Positions 15,256 to 24,685 of a DNA stretch of 48,590 nucleotides are shown here, in pieces. The translations under genes were made by a program, and so were the position numbers. The stretch comes from Clostridia bacterium. GTDB taxonomy: Bacteria > Bacillota > Clostridia > Acetivibrionales > STF1-152. The stretch covers positions 1 through 48,590 of the forward strand of contig JANQLN010000131.1 of assembly GCA_028280575.1 (NCBI GenBank). Direction: 5' to 3'. Every line of letters begins with the position of its first letter. Position 1 is the stretch's first letter. The notes under the pieces were generated by a model, which had not been told where the DNA came from, ran no database searches, and saw only the letters and a list, made by a program, of their open reading frames with translations.

Positions 15256-16191
15256 TCACCATAAACTTCTTCCAAACCTTTTACTTGTTCTATTTGCAAT
15301 CATCATAAGTACAAACCCAATAACCGATTGGAAAAGACCGATTGCAGAAGTATAGCTGTAGTTACCTTTTCCCAAACCCTCTCGAAATACATATGTGCTG
15401 ATTACATCGCCAGTTGAATATACGTTAGAATTTAACAGCACATAAATTTGCTCAAAATTAGATCCCATGATACCGCCTATTCTAAGAATTAACAAAACAA
15501 AAATGGTGGGCATAATTGAAGGCAGGGTGACATACCACATCTGGTGCCACCGGTTTGCCCCGTCAATAATAGAAGCTTCATATATCTGTGGATTTATACC
15601 GCTTATTGCTGCAATGTATATAATAGAACCCCAGCCAACAGATTGCCATATTGATGAGAAAACCAGTATCCAGGGAAATGCATCAGGTTCAATTAATAAA
15701 AACAAATCTGATTTTTCACCGGTGAACAACCTTGATATAATTGTTATTAACCCCTGGCTGGGAGACAAAATATTAACAACAAATCCACCGACAATAACCC
15801 ATGATAAAAAATGGGGTAAATAGGTAATAGTCTGAACCGTCCTCTTAAAAATGGTCTTTCTTATTTCATTTAAGGATAGTGCCAGGATTATTGGAGCCGG
15901 AAATCCACAAATTAACTGCATAAGATTGATAACCAGTGTATTTTTAAATACTCTCCAGAAAAACATGGAACTCCAAAGCCTTTGGAAGTATTTTAATCCC
16001 ACCCATTCACTTCCCATGATACCAAATATGGGATTAAAATTTTTGAATGCAATAGTAACCCCATAAATAGGCAAATAATGAAAAAGTATTAAAATGACCA
16101 GTCCGGGAAGAATAAACAAATATAAAATATTCTGCTGCGAATAAAGATAATTGGAGGTTTTTTTCACCCTGTGCTTTTGGCCTATTATCAA
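15256..16191 (-). CDS. Sugar ABC transporter permease (LplB/YteP type)
   Basis: A 311-residue permease with about six membrane segments. It has LFILPGLVILILFHYLPIYG near the N-terminus, the EAA loop IYEASIIDGANRWHQMWYVT with LPSIMPTIFVLLILRIGG, and the group-typical C-terminus YSYTSAIGLFQSVIGF followed by RTSKRFGRSLW. It forms the heterodimeric channel with the next gene. The start is TTG at 16191, with AGGAG six bases upstream. It is the first gene of the importer operon and is separated by 230 bp from the sensor-regulator gene, leaving room for its own promoter. Confidence 0.92.
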   Translation of the reverse strand: MIIGQKHRVKKTSNYLYSQQNILYLFILPGLVILILFHYLPIYGVTIAFKNFNPIFGIMGSEWVGLKYFQRLWSSMFFWRVFKNTLVINLMQLICGFPAPIILALSLNEIRKTIFKRTVQTITYLPHFLSWVIVGGFVVNILSPSQGLITIISRLFTGEKSDLFLLIEPDAFPWILVFSSIWQSVGWGSIIYIAAISGINPQIYEASIIDGANRWHQMWYVTLPSIMPTIFVLLILRIGGIMGSNFEQIYVLLNSNVYSTGDVISTYVFREGLGKGNYSYTSAIGLFQSVIGFVLMMIANRTSKRFGRSLW

Positions 16192-16346
16192 ATAAATCTC
16201 CTCTTTTCTTACTTAAAAATGATATGGTACTAAAATATTATAAAACAACAGCCAAAAGCCTGTTGATTGTTTTACAGCTAGGTTTTTCAAGGCTTTTTTC
16301 GATGTAGTATTAGTATGACAGGGTTTTTTATCAGAGTAAATATTCA

Positions 16347-16361
16347 GGTAATGACATTACC
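16347..16361. promoter_or_regulatory. Perfect palindrome upstream of the importer operon
   Basis: GGTAATGACATTACC has 7-bp arms around a single central A. It lies in the 16192-16422 gap between the sensor-regulator gene and the first permease, where an operator would be expected. The cognate protein is unknown. Confidence 0.4.
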
Positions 16362-16422
16362 GTTCAAATTTTTACTTACAGGGTTTTCAAAATTTTACCC
16401 ATACTTTCGTTATATTACTTTT

Positions 16423-18735
16423 TTACGATTTTTGATGATTTTCCCTATACTCTTTTGGAGAGCAGCCTTCTATTTTTTTGAACGTACGATTAAAGCTTAG
16501 AGGTGAACCAAAACCTACATTACTGCTGATATTATATATTTGCATGTCTGATTCAACCAATAATTCACAAGCTTTTTCCACTCTTATTTTCGCAAGATAT
16601 TTCTGGAAGGGCATACCTGTTACCCTTTTAAATATCCTGCTTAAGTAGGAAGGATTCAATCCGACATGACCTGCAACAAATTCCAGTCCCATACTGCTTT
16701 CAGTATAGTACTGATGAATGTATTCCACAGTATTATTTACATTCTCATCAACAATACTGATATTATCCTTAGCCTGTATCCATTTTTGCACAACATCATT
16801 AAGAACATTATTTAAAACATTCCTTATTTCACTGTTGATCCGGCATTTAATCAAATTTTTGCAAAATTCGGCCAAAGTACATTGATAATCAATATTGAGC
16901 ATATTCTCAATATAATCAATAATATTAACAACAATCTTTATATAATAGGCCTGAACCTGCAGAGCATTGTCAAATTCTTTTTGTACCTTGTCCATTATGT
17001 TTTCAATGAAGCGGTCCAGATTTTTTTCATTATAATCTTTCAGGATAACAATGAACTCATTTAAGATTTTCCTATATTCAATCCTTCTATTGTGCTGATC
17101 CGGTAAATCGGTATAATAATGTATCCTTGACTTTTTGTTCAGTATCCCTAACCGTAAAGCCTGTTGTGCCTGTTTATAGCCGTCCGGTATATTATTTAAG
17201 CCATCTAAGATTCTGCTTATACCGATATGTGCTTCTTTATCAATATTTGTACCGACATACTGTATTAAGCTCTCCACAAATGATTGTATAAACTCATCTG
17301 CTATTTTTTTGTTTTGTGATATAATAATAGCAGTTCCACCGTTTTCCAAACTGCATAAAGCACCCTTTATATTTTTCTGTTCAAATTGGGTGTCAACAGC
17401 ATTTTGGATTAATTCCTTTATTTTTTGCCATTTATCCCAGTCTTCTGCAGATATAACATCTTGATGTTCGATATAGATTAAAAGCACAAGATATTCCCTG
17501 CCCTTTAAATCAATATCATATTCCATAATTTTATTTTCAATATTCTGACTTATATGACCTTTTAGCAAACTGTTTAAAAACCTTTCTCTAAAGATAAGCT
17601 TGTTTGCTTCAAGCTTTGCCATCATAAGGTTTTTAGTATTAATCAAGTTTTTGTATTCATTTAAAACAAGCTGAAATTCACTTATTTGCAAGTTTGTATA
17701 ATCACCTGAGTTTTCATTGGACACTATTTTCAGCAACTGTTCCAACGGTTTGTATAAAAATTTAGTATATACCCAGGCAATAGAGATAACCAGTATGACA
17801 AATAGGATCACTATAATATAGTATGCTCTTAAAATGCTTCTTAAATCTGCCGTTAAAATCCTTTTGGGCACTACTGATATATATACAATATCCATATATG
17901 GATCATATATCCTGTTCACAATCATTTCTTCACCATTTTTATCAAATTGCCCCTTTAAATCTTTAGTACCGGCATGCTTGTTCAAATCATCAATATTTAA
18001 ATAGAAGTTTTCTGTCAATTGTATAATATTATTATCTATCATCATATATATATTTTTCTTATGGTCATTCAGTACCTGGTTTGTGCTTCTGACAATTTCC
18101 TCAAATTGAATATTTATAACAAGTGCGGCAATAGCATTCTTCTCTTTTCCCTTAGCAGGAATAATATAACTTAAACAATCCCTGCCTTCTATATAATTAT
18201 CCCTGTAAATCACCTTAAAATACTGCTTGTTTTCAAAAGCTCCCAGCCACCCATTGTCATATATTTGATTGGCCGTCATTTTTGATGAAAGATCCCTTGA
18301 AAAAGCGTCTCCATTTGAACTGATAGATGCTATATAATCGAATTTTTTTGAGTACAGGTATATAGAATCAATATAATTACTGTTGAACAAATGGGATAAA
18401 AGCTTATCTATTAATTTGTTGTACCTTGTAATATCATCATAAAAAATATGGCTGCTAAAAAAGGACATATCACTGTCTGTTACGTAGCTGACATGTGTTT
18501 TAAACTCCTGCATGATACTTGAATTATTGAGCATAACCTTATTTAAATTGTCTATGTTTTCTTCTTCATATTCCTTGATAATTTTACTTGAGTAGTAATA
18601 AGATGACAAAAGGGTTGCTACTGAAACAGGTATTATACAAAAAATCAGCATTCCAAGCAGCAAACCATAGAAAAATTTTCGCTTTACTTTTATACCCATA
18701 TTTTGTATTCTGAATGAAGCCCTAAAATTCAACAT
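16423..18735 (-). CDS. Membrane-bound AraC-family regulator with extracellular sensor
   Basis: A 770-residue regulator. A cytoplasmic stub leads into a first membrane segment (FYGLLLGMLIFCIIPVSVA, about 23-42). An extracellular, probably Cache-like sensor of about 260 residues follows (SIYLYSKKFDYIASISSNGD, GRDCLSYIIPAKGKEKN). The second membrane segment is YYIIVILFVILVISIAWVY, near 310-330. The cytoplasmic part runs through a coiled linker and a GGDEF-like-derived middle region (HIGISRILDGLNNIPDGYKQ) into a C-terminal AraC HTH pair (GLEFVAGHVGLNPSYLSRIF, YNISSNVGFGSPLSFNRTFK). This architecture is common beside LplABC-type importers and is taken to sense an extracellular saccharide. AGAGGAG precedes the start. 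It lies between the hydrolase and importer genes. Confidence 0.88.
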   Translation of the reverse strand: MLNFRASFRIQNMGIKVKRKFFYGLLLGMLIFCIIPVSVATLLSSYYYSSKIIKEYEEENIDNLNKVMLNNSSIMQEFKTHVSYVTDSDMSFFSSHIFYDDITRYNKLIDKLLSHLFNSNYIDSIYLYSKKFDYIASISSNGDAFSRDLSSKMTANQIYDNGWLGAFENKQYFKVIYRDNYIEGRDCLSYIIPAKGKEKNAIAALVINIQFEEIVRSTNQVLNDHKKNIYMMIDNNIIQLTENFYLNIDDLNKHAGTKDLKGQFDKNGEEMIVNRIYDPYMDIVYISVVPKRILTADLRSILRAYYIIVILFVILVISIAWVYTKFLYKPLEQLLKIVSNENSGDYTNLQISEFQLVLNEYKNLINTKNLMMAKLEANKLIFRERFLNSLLKGHISQNIENKIMEYDIDLKGREYLVLLIYIEHQDVISAEDWDKWQKIKELIQNAVDTQFEQKNIKGALCSLENGGTAIIISQNKKIADEFIQSFVESLIQYVGTNIDKEAHIGISRILDGLNNIPDGYKQAQQALRLGILNKKSRIHYYTDLPDQHNRRIEYRKILNEFIVILKDYNEKNLDRFIENIMDKVQKEFDNALQVQAYYIKIVVNIIDYIENMLNIDYQCTLAEFCKNLIKCRINSEIRNVLNNVLNDVVQKWIQAKDNISIVDENVNNTVEYIHQYYTESSMGLEFVAGHVGLNPSYLSRIFKRVTGMPFQKYLAKIRVEKACELLVESDMQIYNISSNVGFGSPLSFNRTFKKIEGCSPKEYRENHQKS

Positions 18736-18809
18736 ATAGTATAACTCCTCTGCAATTATTTAAAATCAACTTTTTGATATTGATTTTTCAGCAGCACATG
18801 CTCATGATA

Positions 18810-20774
18810 TTATATATCACAACAACGATATTTAAAAAACCTGACACTTGCACAGGTATCAATAGCCAGCCTAATTTTACCATCCGATAATGGGGCCTCA
18901 AATGTTTGAGAATTTAATAAATCCTTAATTTGAAGCTTTTCGTTGTTTAGAAAGCAAAGAGAGAGCTCTTTTGTTTTTTCTTTATTTTCACGTTCTCTAA
19001 ATATCATGATATAACCCTCGTTTGAGCCAGGCCTTAACCACTGAAAGCCTGACCAGGATTTGTTGTCGGGCATATCACCTATTGGAAATACATAACTGCC
19101 GTACATGAATTCACGATGTTTCTTGTATATATTAAGTAAATGCTTTATTATGTCTCTTGCTTCTTTAGACAAATAATGGCTTTCTTGAAAAAATATCGGC
19201 GCCCCTGTAAGAGCAATTGCCGTACAGTACTGAAAATTATAAAGGTATGCATCACTAATATTTTTATCAACCATATCAATATTTTGAACAGAAACCTGGA
19301 ATTTGTTTAGGTTTGTGTATTTTGCTATTTGCCAGGCATCCCGCAATACCAAATAAGGAATATACACAGCGTTTGAAGGATATTTCGGCTTTCTGTTTGA
19401 AAGGTAGATGTTTCCTAATTCTCTACCGTAGAAATATCCCATACGAGGCGCATTTTCCGTAACGTCCCAGTTGATTCTTACGGAATAATTACTCTCTTCA
19501 ATGACTTTTTTTGCATTGCCGACTACCCTTTCTTTTTCCTCATAATTTTTAAGATTTGCAAAATCTATTTTAAAATATTTAAAATCTCCTTGTTTTCTAT
19601 TATCAATTAATTCTTCAGATGAGATTGTATGAGCGGCCCATAATCCCAGGACCAACTCTTTTTCCTTTGCCAAGGCTTTTACTTTTCCAAATCCTTGTGG
19701 ATATTGTTCATCATTGGGATACCAGCCCGGAGGAGCATTAAAATCCTTTATGTCTGCCGGAAGCTGCCAGCCGCTGTCAATTTGAAGTACATCAATACCG
19801 AGCTCATTACACACATGGATTTCTTTTATTACATTCTCTTCTCTTGCCGCGTATTGCGATTCAAAGCCTTCACCACCGCTCCCCCATGTGTTGGCCATAA
19901 TATATATATCCTTTGATTTATCTATCGGATATCTATATCTGTCAAAGGTTTTAAGTGCAAGCTCCCGATTTAATTCATTGCCTGAGTACACAATACACCA
20001 GCTTGCCCATGTTTCCCTGAAATTGCTTCTCAGTATGTCATCGGAAGTAAGTCCCCAGCCCGTATTAAAAAGGCCTTCCCTGGAAAAATGGAACATACCT
20101 GTTTCATAAGCTGATTGATTTACACATTTATTGGATTCCTTAACGAGACAGATTCCCTGGCCGTCCTTTTCAACTGCAAAAATACTTGCCCAATTATTAT
20201 TTGATCCTGTTGCATATTTTTCTTCCTGTAAAATATAAGTGCTTTGCATATTTCTATGCTGTGTATCATTGTAGTAACCCATTGCATAACCCAAGGAATC
20301 AACGGCTGTGGCAGGCACATAATCGATAATCCCCTTATTGCTTAAACCTTTTTTCTCCTGTTGGTCATGCCTTAGCTTTACTTTTAAATGTGTCCTTATC
20401 CCCGGACTTCCAGGATAAAGCCATATAAATAATTTTACTATTATTTTGGAGTCGGGATAGTATATTGCCGCAGATACTTCCAAATGCTCGGAAGTCCATT
20501 TATCATTTGTTTTTGACTGTGCAAAAACAGATTTTAAAATGCCCTTTGTTTTGTTACTGATAGTATTGTTAAGTTCCCAATCACAAATTCGTGTTGAATT
20601 CTCATCCTGCCATACATAATTTGCTGTATTATCGGTAACCTTTTTTGTAACAAATCCAAATCCCGTCCATTCATATTCACGTGTAATCACACCTGTGCTA
20701 ACTATGAGGATATTGTTTTCAAAGCTGACATATGATTCTTTGAATTTTTCATTAAGAATAATTTTGCTTCTCAT
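18810..20774 (-). CDS. Alpha-galactosidase-like glycoside hydrolase (clan GH-D, GH36-like)
   Basis: A 654-residue protein. The N-terminal half is a beta-sandwich. The (beta/alpha)8 catalytic part starts near 290 with DIYIMANTWGSGGEGFESQY, then CNELGIDVLQIDSGWQ, PPGWYPNDEQYPQGFGKVKA, LVLGLWAAHTISS and YFKIDFANLKNYE. The Asp of KIDF corresponds in position to the GH36/GH27 nucleophile. The usual GH36 acid/base loop is not obvious; RINWDVTENAPRMGYFYGRE occupies that place, so the enzyme may be a divergent subfamily. No signal peptide, hence a cytoplasmic role on imported oligosaccharides. AAAGGGG precedes the start. It heads a gene row with the sensor-regulator and ABC importer, and an AraC gene diverges from it. 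Confidence 0.68.
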   Translation of the reverse strand: MRSKIILNEKFKESYVSFENNILIVSTGVITREYEWTGFGFVTKKVTDNTANYVWQDENSTRICDWELNNTISNKTKGILKSVFAQSKTNDKWTSEHLEVSAAIYYPDSKIIVKLFIWLYPGSPGIRTHLKVKLRHDQQEKKGLSNKGIIDYVPATAVDSLGYAMGYYNDTQHRNMQSTYILQEEKYATGSNNNWASIFAVEKDGQGICLVKESNKCVNQSAYETGMFHFSREGLFNTGWGLTSDDILRSNFRETWASWCIVYSGNELNRELALKTFDRYRYPIDKSKDIYIMANTWGSGGEGFESQYAAREENVIKEIHVCNELGIDVLQIDSGWQLPADIKDFNAPPGWYPNDEQYPQGFGKVKALAKEKELVLGLWAAHTISSEELIDNRKQGDFKYFKIDFANLKNYEEKERVVGNAKKVIEESNYSVRINWDVTENAPRMGYFYGRELGNIYLSNRKPKYPSNAVYIPYLVLRDAWQIAKYTNLNKFQVSVQNIDMVDKNISDAYLYNFQYCTAIALTGAPIFFQESHYLSKEARDIIKHLLNIYKKHREFMYGSYVFPIGDMPDNKSWSGFQWLRPGSNEGYIMIFRERENKEKTKELSLCFLNNEKLQIKDLLNSQTFEAPLSDGKIRLAIDTCASVRFFKYRCCDI

Positions 20775-20853
20775 AAATAAAACCCCTTTTTATACTCTTT
20801 TATAAATGTACTGTTCATGTTTCCGGTAATTAAATCATACCATTTATGAAAAA

Positions 20854-20902
20854 TTATTTCAATGTATCCATGTTGATTTTATTTGTCTTTATGTTGAAAT
20901 AA
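20854..20902. promoter_or_regulatory. Spaced inverted repeat in the divergent intergenic region
   Basis: TTATTTCAA (20854-20862) and TTGAAATAA (20894-20902) are perfect 9-bp arms about 40 bp apart centre to centre. They sit between the hydrolase and the divergent AraC gene. The layout would suit two AraC-type half-sites, but this is a guess. Confidence 0.35.
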
Positions 20903-20953
20903 GCTGGTTTTTCCAATTCAATATGAAAAGTATGGTAAAAGCAATAATATGGA

Positions 20954-20981
20954 TTGACAGAATAAGAAAATAATATAAAAT
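20954..20981 (+). promoter_or_regulatory. Promoter candidate for the AraC gene at 20988
   Basis: TTGACA (20954-20959), a 16-bp spacer and TAAAAT (20976-20981). The start of transcription would fall at about 20988, so the first ATG would have almost no leader. This favours translation from the ATGs at 21006 or 21009. Confidence 0.5.
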
Positions 20982-20987
20982 TGTATT

Positions 20988-21911
20988 ATGGAAAAAAGAG
21001 TTCTTATGATGAATTCTGATATTAAGAAGGTGATAAGGCTGAAAAATATTTCTAAATGGTCGGGGCAAGATTATATTGGGTATTTATTTAATAATTACCA
21101 TAGCACTGAGCTTAATTTATTAAACTGCGGTGAGCAAAAATGTCCTTTATCGTACTCGGTAGGACCGGTATTACTGCAAAAAAATCTTATCCATTATGTT
21201 ATTTCAGGGAAGGGAACAGTATCTATTGAAGATAAAACTTATGAGGTATCAAGATGCCAGGGATTTGTTTTTTTTCCCGGCAAATCAGCTTATTACAGGG
21301 CCGATTGCAATGAACCCTGGCATTATGTTTGGGTAGCTTTCCAAGGAGCAAGGGCAGATGAACTTTTAAAAAGGAGCGGATTATCAATTATAAATCCTGT
21401 TTTTAATTATAAATTACCGGATAATACCATACCAGAATTGGTTAGGAAAATGATAGAAAATGTGTCTGCAATAGAAGGAAGAGATGAGTATTTGAATGGC
21501 CTTTTATATATGTTTTTTGGAAAATTAATAGAAAATTATAACTTGAATAAACAAAAAAACGTAAATGAAAGCGGGAAACAACATAGTAAAAAACTGTTTT
21601 ATAAAGCCGTAGATTATATATATAAAAGTATACCGATGAAAATTAAAGTATCCGATGTTGCAGAATATATAGGTATTGATAGAAGTTATCTATTTTTACT
21701 GTTTAAACAAAATGCAGGAATTTCTCCCCAGGAATATATTATAAATGTGAGGATTGAATTATTCTGCAAGCTCATAAGTGAACAAACAATATCAATAAAG
21801 GAAGGAGCATTATCTGCAGGTTTTACAGATATGGCATACTTTTCAAAGCTGTTCAAAAAAAGAAAAAAGATTACCCCCAAACAATTTAAAAACAATCAAA
21901 ACTGTAATTAA
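20988..21911 (+). CDS. AraC-family transcriptional regulator
   Basis: Up to 307 residues, with an N-terminal cupin sensor (about 60-150: YVISGKGTVSIEDKTYEV, GFVFFPGKSAYYRADC, PWHYVWVAFQG). The C-terminal HTH domain (about 205-305) shows IKVSDVAEYIGIDRSYLFLL, FKQNAGISPQEYI and SAGFTDMAYFSKLFKKR. It is transcribed away from the alpha-galactosidase-like gene and probably regulates it in response to a sugar. The start is uncertain: ATG 20988 lacks a ribosome site and lies near the predicted transcription start, while ATG 21006/21009 follows AAAAAAGAG. Its last codons form one arm of the terminator shared with kbl. Confidence 0.88.
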   Translation: MEKRVLMMNSDIKKVIRLKNISKWSGQDYIGYLFNNYHSTELNLLNCGEQKCPLSYSVGPVLLQKNLIHYVISGKGTVSIEDKTYEVSRCQGFVFFPGKSAYYRADCNEPWHYVWVAFQGARADELLKRSGLSIINPVFNYKLPDNTIPELVRKMIENVSAIEGRDEYLNGLLYMFFGKLIENYNLNKQKNVNESGKQHSKKLFYKAVDYIYKSIPMKIKVSDVAEYIGIDRSYLFLLFKQNAGISPQEYIINVRIELFCKLISEQTISIKEGALSAGFTDMAYFSKLFKKRKKITPKQFKNNQNCN

Positions 21912-21965
21912 AAGCTCTTTTTAGACTATGCTTATTTTTAAGACACGCTTATAATTACAGTTTTT
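21898..21965. terminator. Bidirectional terminator between AraC gene and kbl
   Basis: AAAACTGTAATTA (21898-21910) pairs perfectly with TAATTACAGTTTT (21952-21964), and inside it AAGC pairs with GCTT after a one-base mismatch. T-runs follow on both strands. The left arm contains the last two codons and stop of the AraC gene. Confidence 0.75.
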
Positions 21966-21989
21966 GTGCCCAAACTTCCCAAAACAAAG

Positions 21990-23171
21990 TTATATCCCCA
22001 TTTCCTTCTTGGCTTCGATAAATGCGCTTGCAGTCAAATCAAGGTCGCCCTCTGTATGGGCAGCGGATATCTGTGTTCTTATTCTCGCCTTATTTTGAGG
22101 CACCACAGGATAGAAAAAGCCGATTACGTATATACCCTTTTCAAGCAGTCTTGAAGCCATTTCCTGTGCAGTTACGGCATCATAGAGCATAATTGGTATG
22201 ATGGGGTGCTCACCTTCGGGTATATCAAATCCCGATATTTTCATTTTGTTCCTGAAATACTGTGTATTTCTTTCAAGCCTGTCTCTGTACTTGGTAGTAT
22301 TTGAAATAATATCCAGGACCTTGCATGACGAAGCTGCTATTGACGGTGCCAGGGTGTTTGAAAAAAGGTAGGGTCTGGATCTTTGCCTGAGCAAGCTTAT
22401 TAATTCCGAACTCCCACTGGTATACCCGCCGCTTGCTCCCCCAAGTGCCTTTCCAAGGGTTCCCGTAATAATATCCACTCTTCCCTTGACACCGCAAAAT
22501 TCATGGGTCCCCTTTCCTCTGGGACCTATGAAACCTACGGCATGGCTGTCGTCAACCATTACCAATGCATCATATTTATCCGCCAGGCCGCATATTTTTC
22601 CCAGGTTGGCTATAACACCATCCATGGAGAATACGCCGTCGGTGGCAATTAATTTTATCCTGCAGCCTTCTGCACCCTTTAAATGCTTTTCCAAATCCTC
22701 CATATCATTGTTTTTATACCGGAATCGCTTTGCTTTGCATAATCTTACCCCATCAATAATACTTGCGTGGTTAAGCTGGTCACTTATTATTGCGTCTTCA
22801 TCGGTCAAAAGGGTTTCAAAAAGGCCGGTATTGGCATCAAAGCATGAAGAGTATAAAATTGTGTCCTCAGTTTCAAGAAATTCACTTATCTTTTTTTCCA
22901 GCTCCTTGTGTACCGTCTGCGTACCGCATATGAACCTGACGGAAGAAAGTCCGTAACCGTATTTATCATAGCTTTCCTTTGCCGCCTGTATCACATCAGG
23001 ATGATTTGCAAGTCCCAGATAATTATTGGCACACATGTTTATAATATTTTTTTGGACGGTTACGTCAATACGTGCGTTCTGAGGCCCGGTTAATATCCTT
23101 TCACTCTTCCACAGGCCGGCCTCTTTTATTTTTTTGTTTTCCAGTTGAAAATACTTGTAAGCACTTTTCAT
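21990..23171 (-). CDS. kbl: Glycine C-acetyltransferase (2-amino-3-ketobutyrate CoA ligase)
   Basis: A 393-residue PLP enzyme of the alpha-oxoamine synthase family that splits 2-amino-3-oxobutyrate with CoA into glycine and acetyl-CoA. Conserved segments are [55 protein letters not shown] (PLP-ring Asp and His) and [18 protein letters not shown] with the Schiff-base Lys. Length and motifs match authentic Kbl rather than BioF or HemA. GGAGGAATG precedes the start. The gene is 3 bp after tdh and converges on an AraC gene. Cytoplasmic. Confidence 0.95.
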   Translation of the reverse strand: MKSAYKYFQLENKKIKEAGLWKSERILTGPQNARIDVTVQKNIINMCANNYLGLANHPDVIQAAKESYDKYGYGLSSVRFICGTQTVHKELEKKISEFLETEDTILYSSCFDANTGLFETLLTDEDAIISDQLNHASIIDGVRLCKAKRFRYKNNDMEDLEKHLKGAEGCRIKLIATDGVFSMDGVIANLGKICGLADKYDALVMVDDSHAVGFIGPRGKGTHEFCGVKGRVDIITGTLGKALGGASGGYTSGSSELISLLRQRSRPYLFSNTLAPSIAASSCKVLDIISNTTKYRDRLERNTQYFRNKMKISGFDIPEGEHPIIPIMLYDAVTAQEMASRLLEKGIYVIGFFYPVVPQNKARIRTQISAAHTEGDLDLTASAFIEAKKEMGI

Positions 23172-23174
23172 TTT

Positions 23175-24212
23175 TCATTCCTCCCAGTCAAGGATTACTT
23201 TACCTGATTTGCCGCTTCTCATAAATTCAAATCCCTTTTCATATTCGGTAAAATGGAATTTGTGTGTTATGACGGGCGTTATGTCAAGACCCGATTGTAT
23301 CATGGCAGTCATTTTATACCATGTCTCATACATTTCCCTTCCATATATACCTTTGATTGTGATACCATTAAACACTACCTTGTTCCAATCAATACACGTA
23401 TTGGGCTTATGTATGCCCAGCAAGGCTATTTTCCCGCCATGGCACATAACGTCAAGCATATCGTCAAATGCACTTTCGCTGCCCGACATTTCAAGCCCCA
23501 CATCAAATCCTTCCTTCATCCCAAGCTCACCCATAACGTCATGTAAAGACTGTTTTTTTGCATTGACTGTTATTGTAGCCCCCATTTTCTCAGCCAGCTT
23601 AAGCCTGTACGGATTTATATCCGTTATGACAACATACCGTGCACCTGCATGCTTTGCTATTGCCGCAGCCATAATCCCTATTGGTCCCGCACCGGTAATC
23701 AATACATCTTCGCCCAGTACATCAAATGCCAGTGCCGTATGGACTGCGTTTCCCAGGGGATCAAAACAGCTTAAAACATCAAGGGGTATATCATCACAGC
23801 AATGCCATACATTTGTAACAGGAACAACAACATACTCGGCAAAAGCACCTGCCCTATTTACGCCGATGCCGCTGGTTTTAACACATAAATGCCTTCTTCC
23901 CGCCAGGCAATTCCTGCATCTTCCGCATACTACGTGTCCTTCTGCAGAAACAATATCACCGATATTAAAATCATGTACATTGTCCCCGACAGCTTCAATA
24001 CAGCCGACAAATTCATGCCCTGTTATCATCGGCACCGGTATTGTACTGCTGGACCACTCATCCCAGTTATAAATGTGAACATCCGTACCACATATTGAAG
24101 TTTTTATTACCTTTATCAGTACATCATTAATGCCGATTTGGGGTATTGGTTGCTCTTCAAGCCATAATCCCGGTTTGCTGTACTTTTTAACCAAAGCCTT
24201 CATCATAGTCAC
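23175..24212 (-). CDS. tdh: L-threonine 3-dehydrogenase
   Basis: A 345-residue zinc-dependent medium-chain dehydrogenase that oxidises L-threonine with NAD to 2-amino-3-oxobutyrate, which Kbl then cleaves. [15 protein letters not shown] carries the catalytic zinc Cys and the Tdh signature, and [12 protein letters not shown] follows. [15 protein letters not shown] is the structural zinc set, and [18 protein letters not shown] is the NAD-binding Rossmann motif. The reading starts at a GTG (24212) with GGGGGATGAG upstream; ATGs at 24206 and 24203 are alternatives. It is the first gene of the tdh-kbl operon. A spaced inverted repeat in its leader (24238-24281) may regulate it. Confidence 0.95.
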   Translation of the reverse strand: MTMMKALVKKYSKPGLWLEEQPIPQIGINDVLIKVIKTSICGTDVHIYNWDEWSSSTIPVPMITGHEFVGCIEAVGDNVHDFNIGDIVSAEGHVVCGRCRNCLAGRRHLCVKTSGIGVNRAGAFAEYVVVPVTNVWHCCDDIPLDVLSCFDPLGNAVHTALAFDVLGEDVLITGAGPIGIMAAAIAKHAGARYVVITDINPYRLKLAEKMGATITVNAKKQSLHDVMGELGMKEGFDVGLEMSGSESAFDDMLDVMCHGGKIALLGIHKPNTCIDWNKVVFNGITIKGIYGREMYETWYKMTAMIQSGLDITPVITHKFHFTEYEKGFEFMRSGKSGKVILDWEE

Positions 24213-24237
24213 AGTCTCATCCCCCTATTTTCAATTC

Positions 24238-24281
24238 TATATGAAACGACCTTCATTCCTTAAATTATGACGTTTCATATA
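24238..24281 (-). promoter_or_regulatory. Inverted repeat in the tdh-kbl leader
   Basis: TATATGAAACG (24238-24248) and CGTTTCATATA (24271-24281) are perfect 11-bp arms with a 22-base loop, ending 26 bases before tdh. It could be a leader hairpin or a two-half-site operator. It does not match a glycine riboswitch or T-box by eye. The rest of 24282-24507 shows nothing I can name. Confidence 0.45.
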
Positions 24282-24507
24282 TTAAATAAATCCCCGTTAA
24301 AGAGCTGCAATTTCATATTGTTTTTTCAGAAGATTTATTTAACCTCTAGTCACATTTTATTTTTAAGTGCTTTTTAATATTATAACATCTCTTGCTTTTT
24401 TTTAATATCCTTTTATCATAGGCTCCTTTTATATGTATAAAACCTTAAAGGCATACCCAGTGCTGATATATCCAACCTGTTTCTGTTTATGTTCCAGATA
24501 TTTCAGG

Positions 24508-24536
24508 TTGATTATGCGGCCTTTGCCCTTTATAAT
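24508..24536 (+). promoter_or_regulatory. Sigma-A promoter of the riboswitch-NlpC/P60 gene
   Basis: TTGATT (24508-24513), a 17-bp spacer and TATAAT (24531-24536). Transcription would start near 24543, about 15 bases before the c-di-AMP aptamer. Confidence 0.75.
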
Positions 24537-24558
24537 ATGTTAATAGTTACAGAACAAA

Positions 24559-24669
24559 TATGCCTAATCCTTTAAAGGAACGGGGGAACCATTTTTCGGG
24601 GTGAATCCATATACAATGGAAGGGGTAAAACTCTCTTCCCTAACCCGTCAGCTAACCTCGTAGGCTTAG
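24559..24669 (+). promoter_or_regulatory. c-di-AMP riboswitch (ydaO/yuaA class)
   Basis: The leader carries the ydaO consensus blocks in order: GCCTAATCC, ACGGGGGAACC, CGGGGTGAATCC, then CCCTAACCCGTCAGCTAACC and TCGTAGGC. GCCTA (24562-24566) and TAGGC (24661-24665) form the closing P1 stem. This class binds cyclic di-AMP and usually switches off wall-hydrolase and potassium-transport genes, and a wall hydrolase follows here. The aptamer ends just before the ribosome site GAGGAG (24671-24676). I see no separate terminator, so control may act on translation. Confidence 0.9.
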
Positions 24670-24685
24670 AGAGGAGTTTTCTAAT

